Part shown: positions 52,290-62,104 of the stretch, in pieces
Numbering within the stretch: position 1 is the first letter of the stretch
Layout: every line of letters begins with the position of its first letter
Source: Prolixibacteraceae bacterium
GTDB taxonomy: Bacteria > Bacteroidota > Bacteroidia > Bacteroidales > Prolixibacteraceae
Assembly: GCA_019459525.1 (NCBI GenBank)
Contig: JAIBEY010000027.1
Span: 62,001 to 126,000, forward strand
DNA: 64,000 nt
Reading direction: 5' to 3'
Notes under the pieces: generated by a model
Seen by the model: the letters and a program-made list of their open reading frames with translations, nothing else
The model's database searches: none
Told to the model about the DNA's origin: nothing
Position numbers and translations under genes: made by a program

Positions 52290-53459
52290 TCAATTGGCAG
52301 GAGTCACAAAATTTTGCCAGAAAGCCTCATTTGGTTTGGCCTGAACAAAATAATCCCGTTTGTCAATCGGCTTAATATTTTTGGTTTCAATACCTAAAGT
52401 TACCATTTTACCTGATTCGTAAACCGATTGATTTTCCGGAGAAGTGTACTGCTTTTCAGCATCGATGTGTGCCAGTATATATTTACCGTTTAATTTTTTA
52501 TAGGCTGTAGTAATGTTTGTTTGTAAGTTCAGGTTTGAACTGTTTTTTACTGCCAGCGAACGCCCCTGTAAGCTGGCCTTGGTCTCGGTTAAGCTTATCT
52601 CGTTTCGCAAAACGGCATAATTGGTTTTCGAGATGTATATTTTCCCTTTGAAACTTGTTGGGTAAAACGATCCGGTATGGGCCAAATCCAATTTAGTTGC
52701 AACATACGAAATGATCCAGACCGAATCTCCGTTAAAGCGGGTTTGGGCTTCCATCTTTAACCGAAAATCGTTTAATAAATTCGGATTCATGATCGTATTT
52801 GAAAGTCGTGCCAAATCCATTTCCAGTAGTTCATCCAGATTGGTAGCTCCTTCGCCGAAAGTAAAAAGAGGCTCTGATGTTTGATTTTCAGTAATCCGGT
52901 ATCTGCGGTGATTGAACGCGTCTTTCCAAGAAGGATGAGCATAACCATTCGCATCGTACAAATCCACAATGGCTTTTGCGGTTTTACTTGCCGTCTGATT
53001 AACCGATTTGCGCTGTTCGTAATATATTTTGATGTTCGCGGGCGTTGAGAGGTAGTTCTGGGGAATGCGTTCAGAGGCTGTCCGCAAAATGCGCTGTAAA
53101 ACTTTCGATTCAGCGGCCACCTCAACAGCCGCAATGTCGTAAGATTGGGGAACGAGTGCAATCAGAATGTCCTGGCCCGAAGAGAAACCCGAGATGGGCT
53201 GGCTGATGTTTTTATAGCCAATTGCCGAGAAATACAGATTTTTTGATAAGTATTCTTCCGGTACTTTTAATTCAAAATTGCCATCCGGATTCGTTGCGGT
53301 TCCCGAGTAGGTTCCTTCAATGCCAATGCTTACAAATGCAATACCTTCTTTGGTTTCCTGATCGATGATTTTTCCCTTTAACACGGTTGCCGGAGATTGG
53401 GCTATTCCCAAAATGCTGAAAAATAGTAAAATGAAGGTGATAGGCAGGTATTGTTTCAT
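52290..53459 (-). CDS. Secreted protein with carboxypeptidase-like regulatory domain
   Basis: 389-aa protein with a signal peptide (LFFSILGIAQ). The first domain is a carboxypeptidase-D regulatory-like beta sandwich (about residues 25-112, VLKGKIIDQETKEGIAFVSI). The rest is a beta-rich region with helical insert YYEQRKSVNQTASKTAKAIV and several strands (FKGKIYISKTNYAVLRNEIS), similar to non-transporter, DUF5686-like outer-membrane proteins of Bacteroidota. No barrel-forming C-terminus is evident. Function unknown; probably periplasmic. Confidence 0.82.
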   Translation of the reverse strand: MKQYLPITFILLFFSILGIAQSPATVLKGKIIDQETKEGIAFVSIGIEGTYSGTATNPDGNFELKVPEEYLSKNLYFSAIGYKNISQPISGFSSGQDILIALVPQSYDIAAVEVAAESKVLQRILRTASERIPQNYLSTPANIKIYYEQRKSVNQTASKTAKAIVDLYDANGYAHPSWKDAFNHRRYRITENQTSEPLFTFGEGATNLDELLEMDLARLSNTIMNPNLLNDFRLKMEAQTRFNGDSVWIISYVATKLDLAHTGSFYPTSFKGKIYISKTNYAVLRNEISLTETKASLQGRSLAVKNSSNLNLQTNITTAYKKLNGKYILAHIDAEKQYTSPENQSVYESGKMVTLGIETKNIKPIDKRDYFVQAKPNEAFWQNFVTPAN

Positions 53460-53555
53460 AATCTTTTTAATTTATATCCAGTTGGTAATATACGAATTTG
53501 CTAAGGTATAACGTTACATGAGTGCATATTCATATTATCTTTATAAAAAAAAGTC

Positions 53556-54212
53556 ATGATTCGAAAAATAGTTGTTTTGCTCCTGATTTCTTGCGCTATC
53601 CTTTTAAATCCGTCGTGTGTGGCGAAAAAGAAATTTTTAGCCATGGAGACTGCCAAACGGAATGCCGATTCGAAAGTGGCACAACTGAATGCTGAAGTTA
53701 CCACAAAAAATCAACGCATTGAAAAGATGATTGCCGATTTTGAACTGATAAAAAATGAGCTGATGGAAAGCAATGCGGTTAAAAATCAGACCATTGATTC
53801 GCTTGCCGGAGAAGTCAATAAATTAGCGAAAGATGTAAATGTTAAAGAATCGGCCATTGGCGAAAAAGAGAGTTCGTTCGAATTCGAAAAACGACAACTG
53901 AGTGAAGTTTTGACTGAACAAAAACGTTTGGTGGTAAAAAAACAGGACGAACTGAACCAACTTTCGGGCGATCTGCAAAAAATGAAAGATGAACTTTCGC
54001 AACTGACATTTGACCTGAACCGTGAAAAGGATGAAAAGCTGGTTCTACAAGGGAACCTGTCGGTGCGCGATGCTAAAATAGCTGAAATGACTTCTGCTAC
54101 AGATAAACTGAAAAGTGAAATACAGAGCCTGAAAAAACAATTGGCCGATAAAAATGAGGCGATTATCCGGCTCGAAAACAACGTAAAACTTCTGAAAAAA
54201 GAACTGAAATGA
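53556..54212 (+). CDS. Coiled-coil lipoprotein
   Basis: 218-aa lipoprotein: signal peptide with lipobox LNPSC (C21), then an almost uninterrupted helical coiled coil (about residues 30-218), rich in Lys/Glu/Leu heptads (LKSEIQSLKKQLADKNEAI). No other domain. Such proteins act as periplasmic tethers or spacers. The stop overlaps the start of the DUF1080 gene by 4 bp, so they are co-translated. Confidence 0.85.
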   Translation: MIRKIVVLLLISCAILLNPSCVAKKKFLAMETAKRNADSKVAQLNAEVTTKNQRIEKMIADFELIKNELMESNAVKNQTIDSLAGEVNKLAKDVNVKESAIGEKESSFEFEKRQLSEVLTEQKRLVVKKQDELNQLSGDLQKMKDELSQLTFDLNREKDEKLVLQGNLSVRDAKIAEMTSATDKLKSEIQSLKKQLADKNEAIIRLENNVKLLKKELK

Positions 54213-54808
54213 GAACAATCTTTCTGATCGCGTTGGCTTTGGTTTTTGCTATCATTGCCAAAGCTCAAAGTCCTGTAGAATCTTTATTTAATGGTAAAAA
54301 CCTGGATGGCTGGAAAATTTACGGCACCGAAAAATGGTTCGTGGAAGACGGATTGCTGGTTTGCGAAAGCGGGCCCGACAAACAATACGGCTATCTGGCT
54401 ACCGATAAATGGTACGATAATTTTGTGCTGGAGCTTGAATTTAAGCAAGAAGCCAACGGCAACAGTGGCGTGTTTTTCCGCTCGACGATAGAAGGCACTA
54501 AAATTAAAGGCTGGCAGGTTGAAGTGGCCCCTCCCAATCACGATACCGGCGGGATTTACGAATCGTACGGTCGTGGCTGGTTGTATCAGATTCCGGATCA
54601 TCAGGAAGGTTTCCTGAAGATGGGCGAGTGGAATAAAATGAAAATTCAGGTTGTTGGCAATCGTGTGACAACCTGGTTGAATGGGCACCAAATGACTGAC
54701 CTCACTGATGACAAGATTGGTGAAGGTAAAGGCTCAATTGCCCTCCAGATTCACGATGGCGGCGGAATAAAAGTTCGTTGGAGAAATTTGGCGATTCAAA
54801 AGTTATAA
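54209..54808 (+). CDS. DUF1080 family secreted protein (3-keto-disaccharide hydrolase type)
   Basis: 199-aa secreted protein (signal peptide to about AIIAKAQ) with a single DUF1080 / 3-keto-disaccharide hydrolase domain (PF06439), a concanavalin-like sandwich. Marker segments are SLFNGKNLDGWKIYGTEKW, FVLELEFKQEANGNSGVFFR, WQVEVAPPNHDTGGIYESYG and SIALQIHDGGGIKVRWRNL. Members bind or cleave 3-keto-glycosides; many are sugar-binding modules. It is coupled to the coiled-coil lipoprotein upstream, so it may be tethered to the envelope through it (inference). Confidence 0.9.
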   Translation: MRTIFLIALALVFAIIAKAQSPVESLFNGKNLDGWKIYGTEKWFVEDGLLVCESGPDKQYGYLATDKWYDNFVLELEFKQEANGNSGVFFRSTIEGTKIKGWQVEVAPPNHDTGGIYESYGRGWLYQIPDHQEGFLKMGEWNKMKIQVVGNRVTTWLNGHQMTDLTDDKIGEGKGSIALQIHDGGGIKVRWRNLAIQKL

Positions 54809-54814
54809 AGCTTC

Positions 54815-54859
54815 GATTTACCTGTCGGGTAACTGTTTCTGTTACCCAACTGGTAAATC
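54815..54859. terminator. Bidirectional terminator between the DUF1080 and dgt genes
   Basis: Nineteen-nt arms (54815-54833 with 54841-54859) with one or two mismatches, around GGGTAAC/GTTACCC, loop TGTTTCT. It lies between convergent stop codons at 54808 and 54863. Confidence 0.75.
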
Positions 54860-54862
54860 AAA

Positions 54863-56200
54863 TTATATCCCCGGAATATTGATTCCCTTTATTTTACGGT
54901 ACAGGTCGAGTGCGTATAAATCGGTCATTCCCGAAACAAAATCGACCACAGCCTGCACTTTTTCGTAAGTTGATTCGTGGTTGCCGCCATACTGGTCGGG
55001 CATGAGCTGGAGCAGTTTTTTCGAAAATCCTTCTTTCGGTTTTAGGACGGCTTCGGTAAACACTTCAAGCAGGGTTCCGATAATCTGGTAACCCGAAATT
55101 TCAATTTCAACTACGGAACGGTCGTTGTAAATGTTTTTGATACTGACTTCTTTAATTTCTTTAATCGCTGCCAGCGATGTGGGATGAACCTGGTCAATCA
55201 GGGCCTTCTGAAAACTTCCTGCAAAAATATCCTGTTGCTTTTCGCCAAAAACATCCACGCACTGTTTCACCAGTTTGCCAATTACACTGGCACGTAAATA
55301 GGCAATCTGTTCGTTCGGATCGGCCACCAAATTGAGCGTTTCATTCATTCGGCCGATTTGTTTTTGCTCCGTCTGCGAATCAAAAAAGTTCATTAGCAGT
55401 GAGCGGGTTTGATCAAAAGAGTGAATTTTCAGTTTGTGCGCATCTTCTAAATCCATCAGTTGGTAACAAATATCATCGGCTGCTTCAACCAGGAATACCA
55501 GCGGATGTCTGATGTATTTATCCGGATTTCCGGAGAGCTGCAGCAATCCCAATTCGTGTGCAATTCGGCCGAAAATCTCCTTTTCCGACTGAAAAAAGCC
55601 GAATTTGGGTTTTTCGGTGAGCATCGATTCGAACGGATATTTAACTATGGAAGCTAATGTGGTGTATGTGAGGGCAAACCCACCTTCGCGGCGCCCGTTA
55701 AACTGGTGGCTTAGTAAACGAAACGCATTGGCATTTCCGTCGAACTGGATAAAATCTCTCCACTGCGCTTCGGTTAACTCATTTTTAAGCCGCGGTTCAT
55801 TACTTTTTTTGAAGAACTGAGCTATAGCATCTTCACCCGAGTGACCGAAAGGCGGATTTCCCATGTCGTGTGCCAGGCAGGCAGCCGAAACTACAGAACC
55901 GATTTCCTGAAACAACGGATTTTCAATGCCCATTTTTTCGTTTTCGGCCTTTTCAACAAACATGCTTCCCAGCGAACGCCCCACACTAGCCACTTCCAGG
56001 CTGTGCGTTAGGCGGTTATGTACAAAAACACTTCCGGGCAGTGGAAAAACCTGTGTTTTGTTTTGCATCCTCCGGAAGGGTGACGAAAAAATAATCCGGT
56101 CGTAATCGCGCTGAAATTGTGTGCGGCTGTGTTTATTGTCTTTTGTCGAGAGTTCTTCCTGTCCTAACCGGGTGGTCGATATAATTTGGTTCCAGTTCAT
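54863..56200 (-). CDS. dgt: dGTP triphosphohydrolase
   Basis: 445-aa HD-domain dGTPase, hydrolysing dGTP to deoxyguanosine and triphosphate. The HD metal residues are visible: H66 in HNRLTHSLEV and H111-D112 in CLAHDMGNPPFGHSGEDAI, with a further Asp in VEAADDICYQLMDLEDAHKL. The N-terminus RTQFQRDYDRIIFSSPFRRM is the family's substrate-binding start. The length matches bacterial dGTPase type 2. It balances dNTP pools and contrasts with the deoxynucleoside kinase elsewhere in the window. Confidence 0.95.
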   Translation of the reverse strand: MNWNQIISTTRLGQEELSTKDNKHSRTQFQRDYDRIIFSSPFRRMQNKTQVFPLPGSVFVHNRLTHSLEVASVGRSLGSMFVEKAENEKMGIENPLFQEIGSVVSAACLAHDMGNPPFGHSGEDAIAQFFKKSNEPRLKNELTEAQWRDFIQFDGNANAFRLLSHQFNGRREGGFALTYTTLASIVKYPFESMLTEKPKFGFFQSEKEIFGRIAHELGLLQLSGNPDKYIRHPLVFLVEAADDICYQLMDLEDAHKLKIHSFDQTRSLLMNFFDSQTEQKQIGRMNETLNLVADPNEQIAYLRASVIGKLVKQCVDVFGEKQQDIFAGSFQKALIDQVHPTSLAAIKEIKEVSIKNIYNDRSVVEIEISGYQIIGTLLEVFTEAVLKPKEGFSKKLLQLMPDQYGGNHESTYEKVQAVVDFVSGMTDLYALDLYRKIKGINIPGI

Positions 56201-56242
56201 TCTGTTTTTTCTGTAAAAATAGTTGGTTTTACCAGACTTCAG

Positions 56243-56968
56243 TTAAAAAGTTTGAGTGCGGTAATTGTTCATTTCCTTGTCGGCCTTTCGGGCGTTGGGA
56301 TAGCATTGTTCCAATAACAGCCAGAATTTCTCACCATGATTTTTCACCACGGTGTGTGCTAATTCATGCAGCAATACGTAATCGATCAAATGTTCCGGAA
56401 TCCGCATCAGGTGCAGGTTAAGGTTGATGTTGTTGACCGAAGAACAGCTACCCCATCGGGTGGTTGCATTTTTTATGCTCACGTTCTGGTACGTAAACCC
56501 GTGCTTAACGGCCAGTTCGTTCAGCCGTTTCGGGAGATAAACTTTAGCTTCCCACCGCATGACATCGATTAACGTATTTTTTATAAACTCCTGAACTTTG
56601 GGCTGTTCGTGATCAACCCGGTCAGGAATAAAAATCTGGATAATCCCGTTTCCTACACGGTTATATACTTTGTCGGTGTTTCCTTTGGTGATTGCTAATT
56701 GATGAAACCTTGTTTTAAAACAGCTTTCGGGAGCGAATAATGTTAAACCTGCGCGTATTCTCGATTGTTGCTTAACGATCCAATCAGTCTTTGATTCAAC
56801 AAAGCGGATGGCGTCGCGGTAAAGGACGGAAGAAGGCATGGAAACTACAATTTCGCCGTCGGATTTTATACTCAGGCGGATTCTTCTGGACCGTTCGTTA
56901 ATTGTGAACGAAACCTGACCGACTTGTTCAATATTTATGTATTTTGTAGTCATTAAATGTTCAGGCAA
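56243..56968 (-). CDS. YgjP-like zinc metalloprotease (SprT/DUF45 type)
   Basis: 241-aa protein of the YgjP family (DUF45, PF01863). A beta-rich N-terminal domain (RSRRIRLSIKSDGEIVVSMP) is followed by a zinc-peptidase domain with HELAH (VLLHELAHTVVKNHGEKFW) and the preceding TRWGSCSSVNNINLNLHLMR. An in-frame ATG at 56953 is an alternative start that gives MTTKYINIEQ. Soluble and probably cytoplasmic. Substrate unknown. It is divergent from the next gene (38 bp). Confidence 0.92.
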   Translation of the reverse strand: MPEHLMTTKYINIEQVGQVSFTINERSRRIRLSIKSDGEIVVSMPSSVLYRDAIRFVESKTDWIVKQQSRIRAGLTLFAPESCFKTRFHQLAITKGNTDKVYNRVGNGIIQIFIPDRVDHEQPKVQEFIKNTLIDVMRWEAKVYLPKRLNELAVKHGFTYQNVSIKNATTRWGSCSSVNNINLNLHLMRIPEHLIDYVLLHELAHTVVKNHGEKFWLLLEQCYPNARKADKEMNNYRTQTF

Positions 56969-57006
56969 TATTTTGCTAAAGTAATCAAACCAAAAAAACT
57001 AACTAT

Positions 57007-57711
57007 ATGGAACAGAACAAACGATTCGAAGTTTTTGGAACCTTAACAAAAACCGAAACAGTTTTCACCATCGACCAGAAGATTATTCCAGGAACTTTAG
57101 TTTTTGAAGCCTTGAAACCGTTTCCGGGTTATTACTCCGATTCGCCTACAGGAGCCAAACCGGTTTATATGTACCTGGCTTTGGAAGATCAATATGAATT
57201 GGAAGATATTTTACGCGCGTCGCAGAAAGTTCAATTGGAGTTTAATATGCGATTTGATGCCGGGAAAGGTTTTTTACAGGTTTTTGATACGAAGTATAAC
57301 GTATTGCGCGTAAGGCATTTGAAAGATTATAACCTGCTTGAGAAACTTCAGCGGTCGTTTACCGAAAACGGAATTCATTTTTTACATAAATCGAAAAAAT
57401 ACAAAGATGAATTGGTCAAGATCCGAATCATCAAGTTTTTTGATCTTGAAGAAATTGCTGAGAAGATATATCTGGATAAACGCGAAAAAAATCATGCTTA
57501 TTTGGAAATTCCAAGACACTTGAACTGGGATGAGTTTGATGCACTAAACAATAAAGTAAAATACAATTGGGTGGAAAGTAAATTTGATGCAGCAAAGGCT
57601 TCATTCTATTATGATGGCGGCTTGCACGAAGTGATCCGTATTTATTCCGATAAAATTGGTCCGGAATATTTGCTGGAATTGCGCAAACTTTACCTGGAAA
57701 AAATGAAATAA
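57007..57711 (+). CDS. Conserved hypothetical protein
   Basis: 234-aa soluble protein with an N-terminal beta-rich half (EVFGTLTKTETVFTIDQKII, PVYMYLALEDQYELEDILRA) and a helical, Lys-rich C-terminal half ending LLELRKLYLEKMK. No signal peptide, membrane segment or catalytic motif is seen. The AT-rich but regular codon pattern supports a real gene. Family not recognised. It is monocistronic with a strong terminator. Confidence 0.8.
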   Translation: MEQNKRFEVFGTLTKTETVFTIDQKIIPGTLVFEALKPFPGYYSDSPTGAKPVYMYLALEDQYELEDILRASQKVQLEFNMRFDAGKGFLQVFDTKYNVLRVRHLKDYNLLEKLQRSFTENGIHFLHKSKKYKDELVKIRIIKFFDLEEIAEKIYLDKREKNHAYLEIPRHLNWDEFDALNNKVKYNWVESKFDAAKASFYYDGGLHEVIRIYSDKIGPEYLLELRKLYLEKMK

Positions 57712-57728
57712 AAAATAGTTATGCCCGG

Positions 57729-57765
57729 AAAAAGCGGTCATTTTCATCGAAAATGACCGCTTTTT
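57729..57765 (+). terminator. Intrinsic terminator of the 234-aa gene
   Basis: Seventeen-bp perfect stem AAAAAGCGGTCATTTTC with its complement, 3-nt loop ATC, then a T-run. Confidence 0.92.
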
Positions 57766-57887
57766 TGTGTTCCAGAACATAGATCTACAGCACAGTACAG
57801 GATTGTAGATCGGGCCTTATGTCGTATTTTTAGTCAATCGTTATTAACGGTAATTAACTTGTATTCCCATAACCTAAACTGTATCAA

Positions 57888-59255
57888 ATGAAGAAATTAG
57901 TGTTGATTTCCTGCTTAATCGCCCTTTTCATTCAGGGGACAAATGCCCAGCAAAAACTGTTTAAGGAAACTGAAGAACAAAAGAAAGATCGAATGGCTTG
58001 GTGGGTCAACGATCGGTTTGGCATGTTTATTCATTGGGGGTTGTATGCCCTGCCCGCCCGTCACGAATGGGTGAAAAATCAGGAACGTCTGACCGATGAA
58101 AACTACCAGAAGTATTTCGACAATTTTAACCCGGACTTATATAATCCGCGCGAATGGGCAAAAATGGCCAAAGCTGCCGGAATGAAATATGCGGTGATTA
58201 CCTCCAAACATCACGAAGGATTCTGTTTGTTCGATTCAAAATATACCGATTACAAAGCAACCAAAACGGCTTATGGCAAAGATTTGCTGAAAGAATGGGT
58301 GGACGCTTTCCGTGCTGAAGGATTGCAAATCGGATTTTATTACAGCCTGATTGACTGGCACCACCCTGATTTTACAGTTGACCGGGTACACCCGCAACGT
58401 ACTGATGATAAAGTCAAACTGGCCGAACTGAATAAAAATCGGGATATGAATAAATACCGTGAATACCTGCACAACCAGGTTCGCGAATTGTTGACCAATT
58501 ATGGGAAAGTGGATATGCTATGGCTCGATTTCTCGTATCCGGGAGAAGATGGGAAAGGTCATCAGGATTGGGATTCGGAAAAGCTGATTAAAATGGTTCG
58601 TCAACTGCAACCCGGAATTTTGGTGAACGATCGTCTCGACCTGAAAGATTTTGAAGATGGTTGGGATTTCACCACTCCGGAGCAGTACAAAGTAGCCAAA
58701 TGGCCTGAGGTAAACGGTAAGAAAGTATATTGGGAAACCTGCCAGACTTTCAGCGGATCGTGGGGATACTACCGCGACGAACACACTTGGAAAGATACCA
58801 AACAGTTACTCGTTTTATTAATCGAATCGGTTAGCAAAGGCGGAAACCTTTTGCTTAACGTGGGCCCTACTGCCCGCGGAACATTTGATGAACGGGCTCA
58901 ATCTGCTCTTGCCAATATGGGCGATTGGATGAAACTGAATAACCGGTCGATTTACGGCTGTACCCAGGCTCCTGAAGAGTTTAAAGCTCCTGAAAACAGC
59001 TTGCTCACTTACAATCCGAAAACCAACCGTTTGTATATTCATTTGCTCGACTACCCGTTGCAGAACTTTAATCTACCCGGATATGCCGGAAAAATTAAAT
59101 ACGCGCAGTTCCTGCACGATGCTTCTGAAATTAAAATTACAGCACGATACGGACATGGAATGAAAGAAGGTGAAAATCCAACCGACTTAAATTTGAGCTT
59201 GCCAGTCACCAAACCGAATGTCGAAATTCCGGTTATTGAATTGATATTGAAATAG
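57888..59255 (+). CDS. GH29 alpha-L-fucosidase, secreted
   Basis: 455-aa glycoside hydrolase family 29 enzyme releasing terminal L-fucose. The signal peptide ends at about QGTNAQ. Catalytic-domain motifs are RFGMFIHWGLYALPARHEW, ITSKHHEGFCLFDSKYTDY and the nucleophile D214 in VDMLWLDFSYPG. After the TIM barrel (to about residue 350) a small beta domain ends the protein. The length fits a minimal GH29. It stands beside a secreted GH9 enzyme and away from the SusCD locus, so the polysaccharide source cannot be told. No sulfatase is present. Confidence 0.94.
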   Translation: MKKLVLISCLIALFIQGTNAQQKLFKETEEQKKDRMAWWVNDRFGMFIHWGLYALPARHEWVKNQERLTDENYQKYFDNFNPDLYNPREWAKMAKAAGMKYAVITSKHHEGFCLFDSKYTDYKATKTAYGKDLLKEWVDAFRAEGLQIGFYYSLIDWHHPDFTVDRVHPQRTDDKVKLAELNKNRDMNKYREYLHNQVRELLTNYGKVDMLWLDFSYPGEDGKGHQDWDSEKLIKMVRQLQPGILVNDRLDLKDFEDGWDFTTPEQYKVAKWPEVNGKKVYWETCQTFSGSWGYYRDEHTWKDTKQLLVLLIESVSKGGNLLLNVGPTARGTFDERAQSALANMGDWMKLNNRSIYGCTQAPEEFKAPENSLLTYNPKTNRLYIHLLDYPLQNFNLPGYAGKIKYAQFLHDASEIKITARYGHGMKEGENPTDLNLSLPVTKPNVEIPVIELILK

Positions 59256-59276
59256 ATAAAATATCATATAATTTGT

Positions 59277-59308
59277 AAAGCGGTTCTGATTAAATTCGGA
59301 ACCGCTTT
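59277..59308 (+). terminator. Intrinsic terminator of the fucosidase gene
   Basis: Ten-bp perfect stem AAAGCGGTTC (59277-59286) with GAACCGCTTT (59299-59308), followed by further T. Confidence 0.88.
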
Positions 59309-59499
59309 TTATTTGCTCAGAAATTTACATTAAGTTATCCGATACTAATTCTTCCCATTTTCAGAATTCAGAAAGAAACAATCACCCAATAAACTAATTC
59401 AGTATCTTTAAAACTTCGTTATTTGTAAATATTACAATAAGGAGTAGGGGTAATTAACCCGATGCTTGTTTTATTACTGAAACTTAAACCAAACTAATT

Positions 59500-61983
59500 A
59501 TGAAGAACAATATTTTTCTGTGCTCAGCAATCATTTTATTTCTCTTTTCAGCATTGAAACTGGATGCCCAGTCGCTGAAAATCAATGAAGCCGAATATTT
59601 CGAGAAACCGGGACTTAATGTGATGGTCTTCTTCGATATTTATCCTGAAGGTCATCAGGGAGCAGTGGGTATTATTCAGAACGGAACACGTGTGGCTACC
59701 AATGGCGATTTACGCCTGGAACCTACTCCTGGCCAATGGCAACCCATCCCCAAAGTGGGCAAACGTTCAGTTGACCGCACTAAAAACGAAATCAGCGTAA
59801 AATGTACTTATCCCGATTCCAGCATCAACCGCAAAGGTTTTAATCCGGTTGAATATCCCGATTTGTATTTCACTTACCATGTTAGGGTGGTTGGCGAAGG
59901 CAACAAGTTTCGCATTTTGGTCGATTTGGATCAGCCACTTCCGGCAGGATGGGAAAAGAAAGTTGGCTTCAATTTCGAACTTTTTCCGGCAATTTTGTTT
60001 GGCAAAAGTTGGTATCTCGATCAGCAGTCGGGCATTTTCCCTACTCAGGCCAATGGCCCAATGGAAAAGGATATGGATGGAAACTGGCAGGCTTTCCCGA
60101 TGGCAACCGGTAAAAAATTAACTATCGCTCCTGAAACTGCAGCTCAAACCATGATTATCGAAAGTAAAGGTCAGCCACTTCAGTTGATGGATGGACGCTT
60201 TTACCACAACAATGGATGGTTTGTGGTGCGTTCGCTGGTTACGCCCGGTAAAACTGTTGGCGCTGTCGAATGGGTAGTCGATTGCAACGTATTGCCCAAT
60301 TTTCTTTCGAAACCGGTAGTGCATGTCAGCCAGATTGGTTACCATCCTGAACAGCAAAAAATAGCCGTTATTGAAGTCGATAAAAACGACCCGAAAATGG
60401 AGAAAGCCAGTTTGTTTCGTATAGCAGAAGATGGCGGACTGAAAGAAATTCGCAGCACAGAACCAAAGAAATGGGGAAAATTCCTGCGGTTCAACTATTT
60501 CCAATTCGATTTCTCCGATATAAAAACTTCCGGAATTTATCAGGTAAAATATGCCGGAAATACCACAGAACCTTTCCGGATAAGCAATACAATTTACGAC
60601 CGCAATGTTTGGCAACCAACTGTCGAATATTTTCTTCCGGTGCAAATGTGCCACATGCGCGTTAACGAAGGTTACCGTGTCTGGCATGGCCTCTGCCACA
60701 TGGACGATGCGCTGATGGCTCCGGTTGATACCAACCATTTTGATGGATACGTTCAGGGGCCGTCAACACTCACCAAATTTAAACCATTGGATCAGGTGGC
60801 GGGACTAAACCGCGGTGGCTGGCACGATGCCGGCGATTACGATTTACGGGTGGAATCGCAGGCCGGTGAAGTCTGGATTTTATCTCAGGCATACGAATTG
60901 TTTAAGCCTGAAATTGATCAAACAACGGTCGATCAAAGTGAAAATCTGGTTGAAATTCATCGGCCTGACGGGAAAAATGACTTGCTTCAGCAAATTGAGC
61001 ATGGAACAATAACCATTTTGGCCGGATATCAAAGTCTGGGGCGTTTGTACCGGGGAATCATTGAAAACAATTTGCGCCAGTATGTGCATCTGGGCGATGC
61101 TGCAACGATGACAGACAATAGAAAATATAATCCATCCCAGAAAAAAGGTGAGGTTACAGCACACGAATCGGGTGTTTTGGACGACCGCCTGGTATTTACC
61201 GAAGAAAATCCGGGACGCGAACTGGATGTGGCCGAAGCATTGGCTACCGGAACCCGCGTTCTGAAAGGCTTCAATGATACGTTGGCCACTCAGTCGATAA
61301 GTGCTGCCGAAGCCATTTATGCTTTAGTCGATGCAGATAAAAACCAGCGCTTGGCAGGTGCAAAAGTTAAAGCAGCGGTCGAATTGCTGATCACCACCGG
61401 AAAAACCAACTATCAGGCTGATATTTTGAAATATACCAATCCGGAAGTGTTGAAACGGAACGAAGTAATTGGCTATGTTGGACGGGTGTTGAAACAGATC
61501 AATAATCAAAAATTGACTGAAATGGTTATTTCTGCGGCTAAGAACTACAAAGCGGAAGTGGACAAATTGCAGCAGGAAAACCCATTCGGAGTTCCTTATC
61601 GTCCGCACATTTGGGGCGATGGTTGGAATATTCAGGGATTTGGAGTTACCCAATATTTCCTTCAGAAAAGTTTTCCTGAAATTTTTGATTCCAGATACAT
61701 GCTGAATGCCTTGAATTTTGTTTTGGGTAATCATCCGGGCGAAAATACATCCTCATTTGTCTCCGGAGTTGGTTCGCGTTCTGTGCTTCAGGCTTATGGT
61801 GTAAACCGTGCCGATCGTTCGTTTATTCCCGGAGGTTCAGTTTCAGGAACCGGAATTATTCGTCCCGATTTTCCGGAGTTGAAAGAATGGCCCTATTTCT
61901 GGCAGCAAACCGAATATGTGTTGGGCGGCGGCGCCACCAATTTCATGTTTTTGGTGCTGGCAGCTCAGGATGTGCTGAAGTAA
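59500..61983 (+). CDS. GH9 family glycoside hydrolase with N-terminal Ig-like domain
   Basis: 827-aa secreted enzyme. The signal peptide ends near ALKLDAQ. Residues about 24-265 form a beta-sandwich domain. Residues about 270-360 form an Ig-like CelD_N domain (VHVSQIGYHPEQQKIAVIEV). Residues 370-827 are the GH9 (alpha/alpha)6 barrel: catalytic aspartates D443/D446 in RGGWHDAGDYDLRVES, and the general acid E805 in QQTEYVLGGGATNFMF near the C-terminus. The family cleaves cellulose, other beta-glucans or exo-glucosamine linkages. The large N-terminal domain is atypical for a cellulase, so the substrate is uncertain. Confidence 0.9.
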   Translation: MKNNIFLCSAIILFLFSALKLDAQSLKINEAEYFEKPGLNVMVFFDIYPEGHQGAVGIIQNGTRVATNGDLRLEPTPGQWQPIPKVGKRSVDRTKNEISVKCTYPDSSINRKGFNPVEYPDLYFTYHVRVVGEGNKFRILVDLDQPLPAGWEKKVGFNFELFPAILFGKSWYLDQQSGIFPTQANGPMEKDMDGNWQAFPMATGKKLTIAPETAAQTMIIESKGQPLQLMDGRFYHNNGWFVVRSLVTPGKTVGAVEWVVDCNVLPNFLSKPVVHVSQIGYHPEQQKIAVIEVDKNDPKMEKASLFRIAEDGGLKEIRSTEPKKWGKFLRFNYFQFDFSDIKTSGIYQVKYAGNTTEPFRISNTIYDRNVWQPTVEYFLPVQMCHMRVNEGYRVWHGLCHMDDALMAPVDTNHFDGYVQGPSTLTKFKPLDQVAGLNRGGWHDAGDYDLRVESQAGEVWILSQAYELFKPEIDQTTVDQSENLVEIHRPDGKNDLLQQIEHGTITILAGYQSLGRLYRGIIENNLRQYVHLGDAATMTDNRKYNPSQKKGEVTAHESGVLDDRLVFTEENPGRELDVAEALATGTRVLKGFNDTLATQSISAAEAIYALVDADKNQRLAGAKVKAAVELLITTGKTNYQADILKYTNPEVLKRNEVIGYVGRVLKQINNQKLTEMVISAAKNYKAEVDKLQQENPFGVPYRPHIWGDGWNIQGFGVTQYFLQKSFPEIFDSRYMLNALNFVLGNHPGENTSSFVSGVGSRSVLQAYGVNRADRSFIPGGSVSGTGIIRPDFPELKEWPYFWQQTEYVLGGGATNFMFLVLAAQDVLK

Positions 61984-62031
61984 ACGTCGGAAAGAGTATT
62001 AAACCCTGAGCCTTTAGAAGGAGGTGGGTAT

Positions 62032-62078
62032 TTAAATAAGGAGAGCGGAAACTTATAATTTCCGCTCTCCTTATTTAA
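62032..62078. terminator. Bidirectional terminator between the GH9 and helicase genes
   Basis: Twenty-bp perfect stem (62032-62051 with 62059-62078) with a 7-nt loop, ending in A/T-rich sequence on both sides and lying between the convergent GH9 and helicase genes. Confidence 0.9.
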
Positions 62079-62104
62079 TATTGTCATCGAAAAGTCTGAT
62101 GGAT

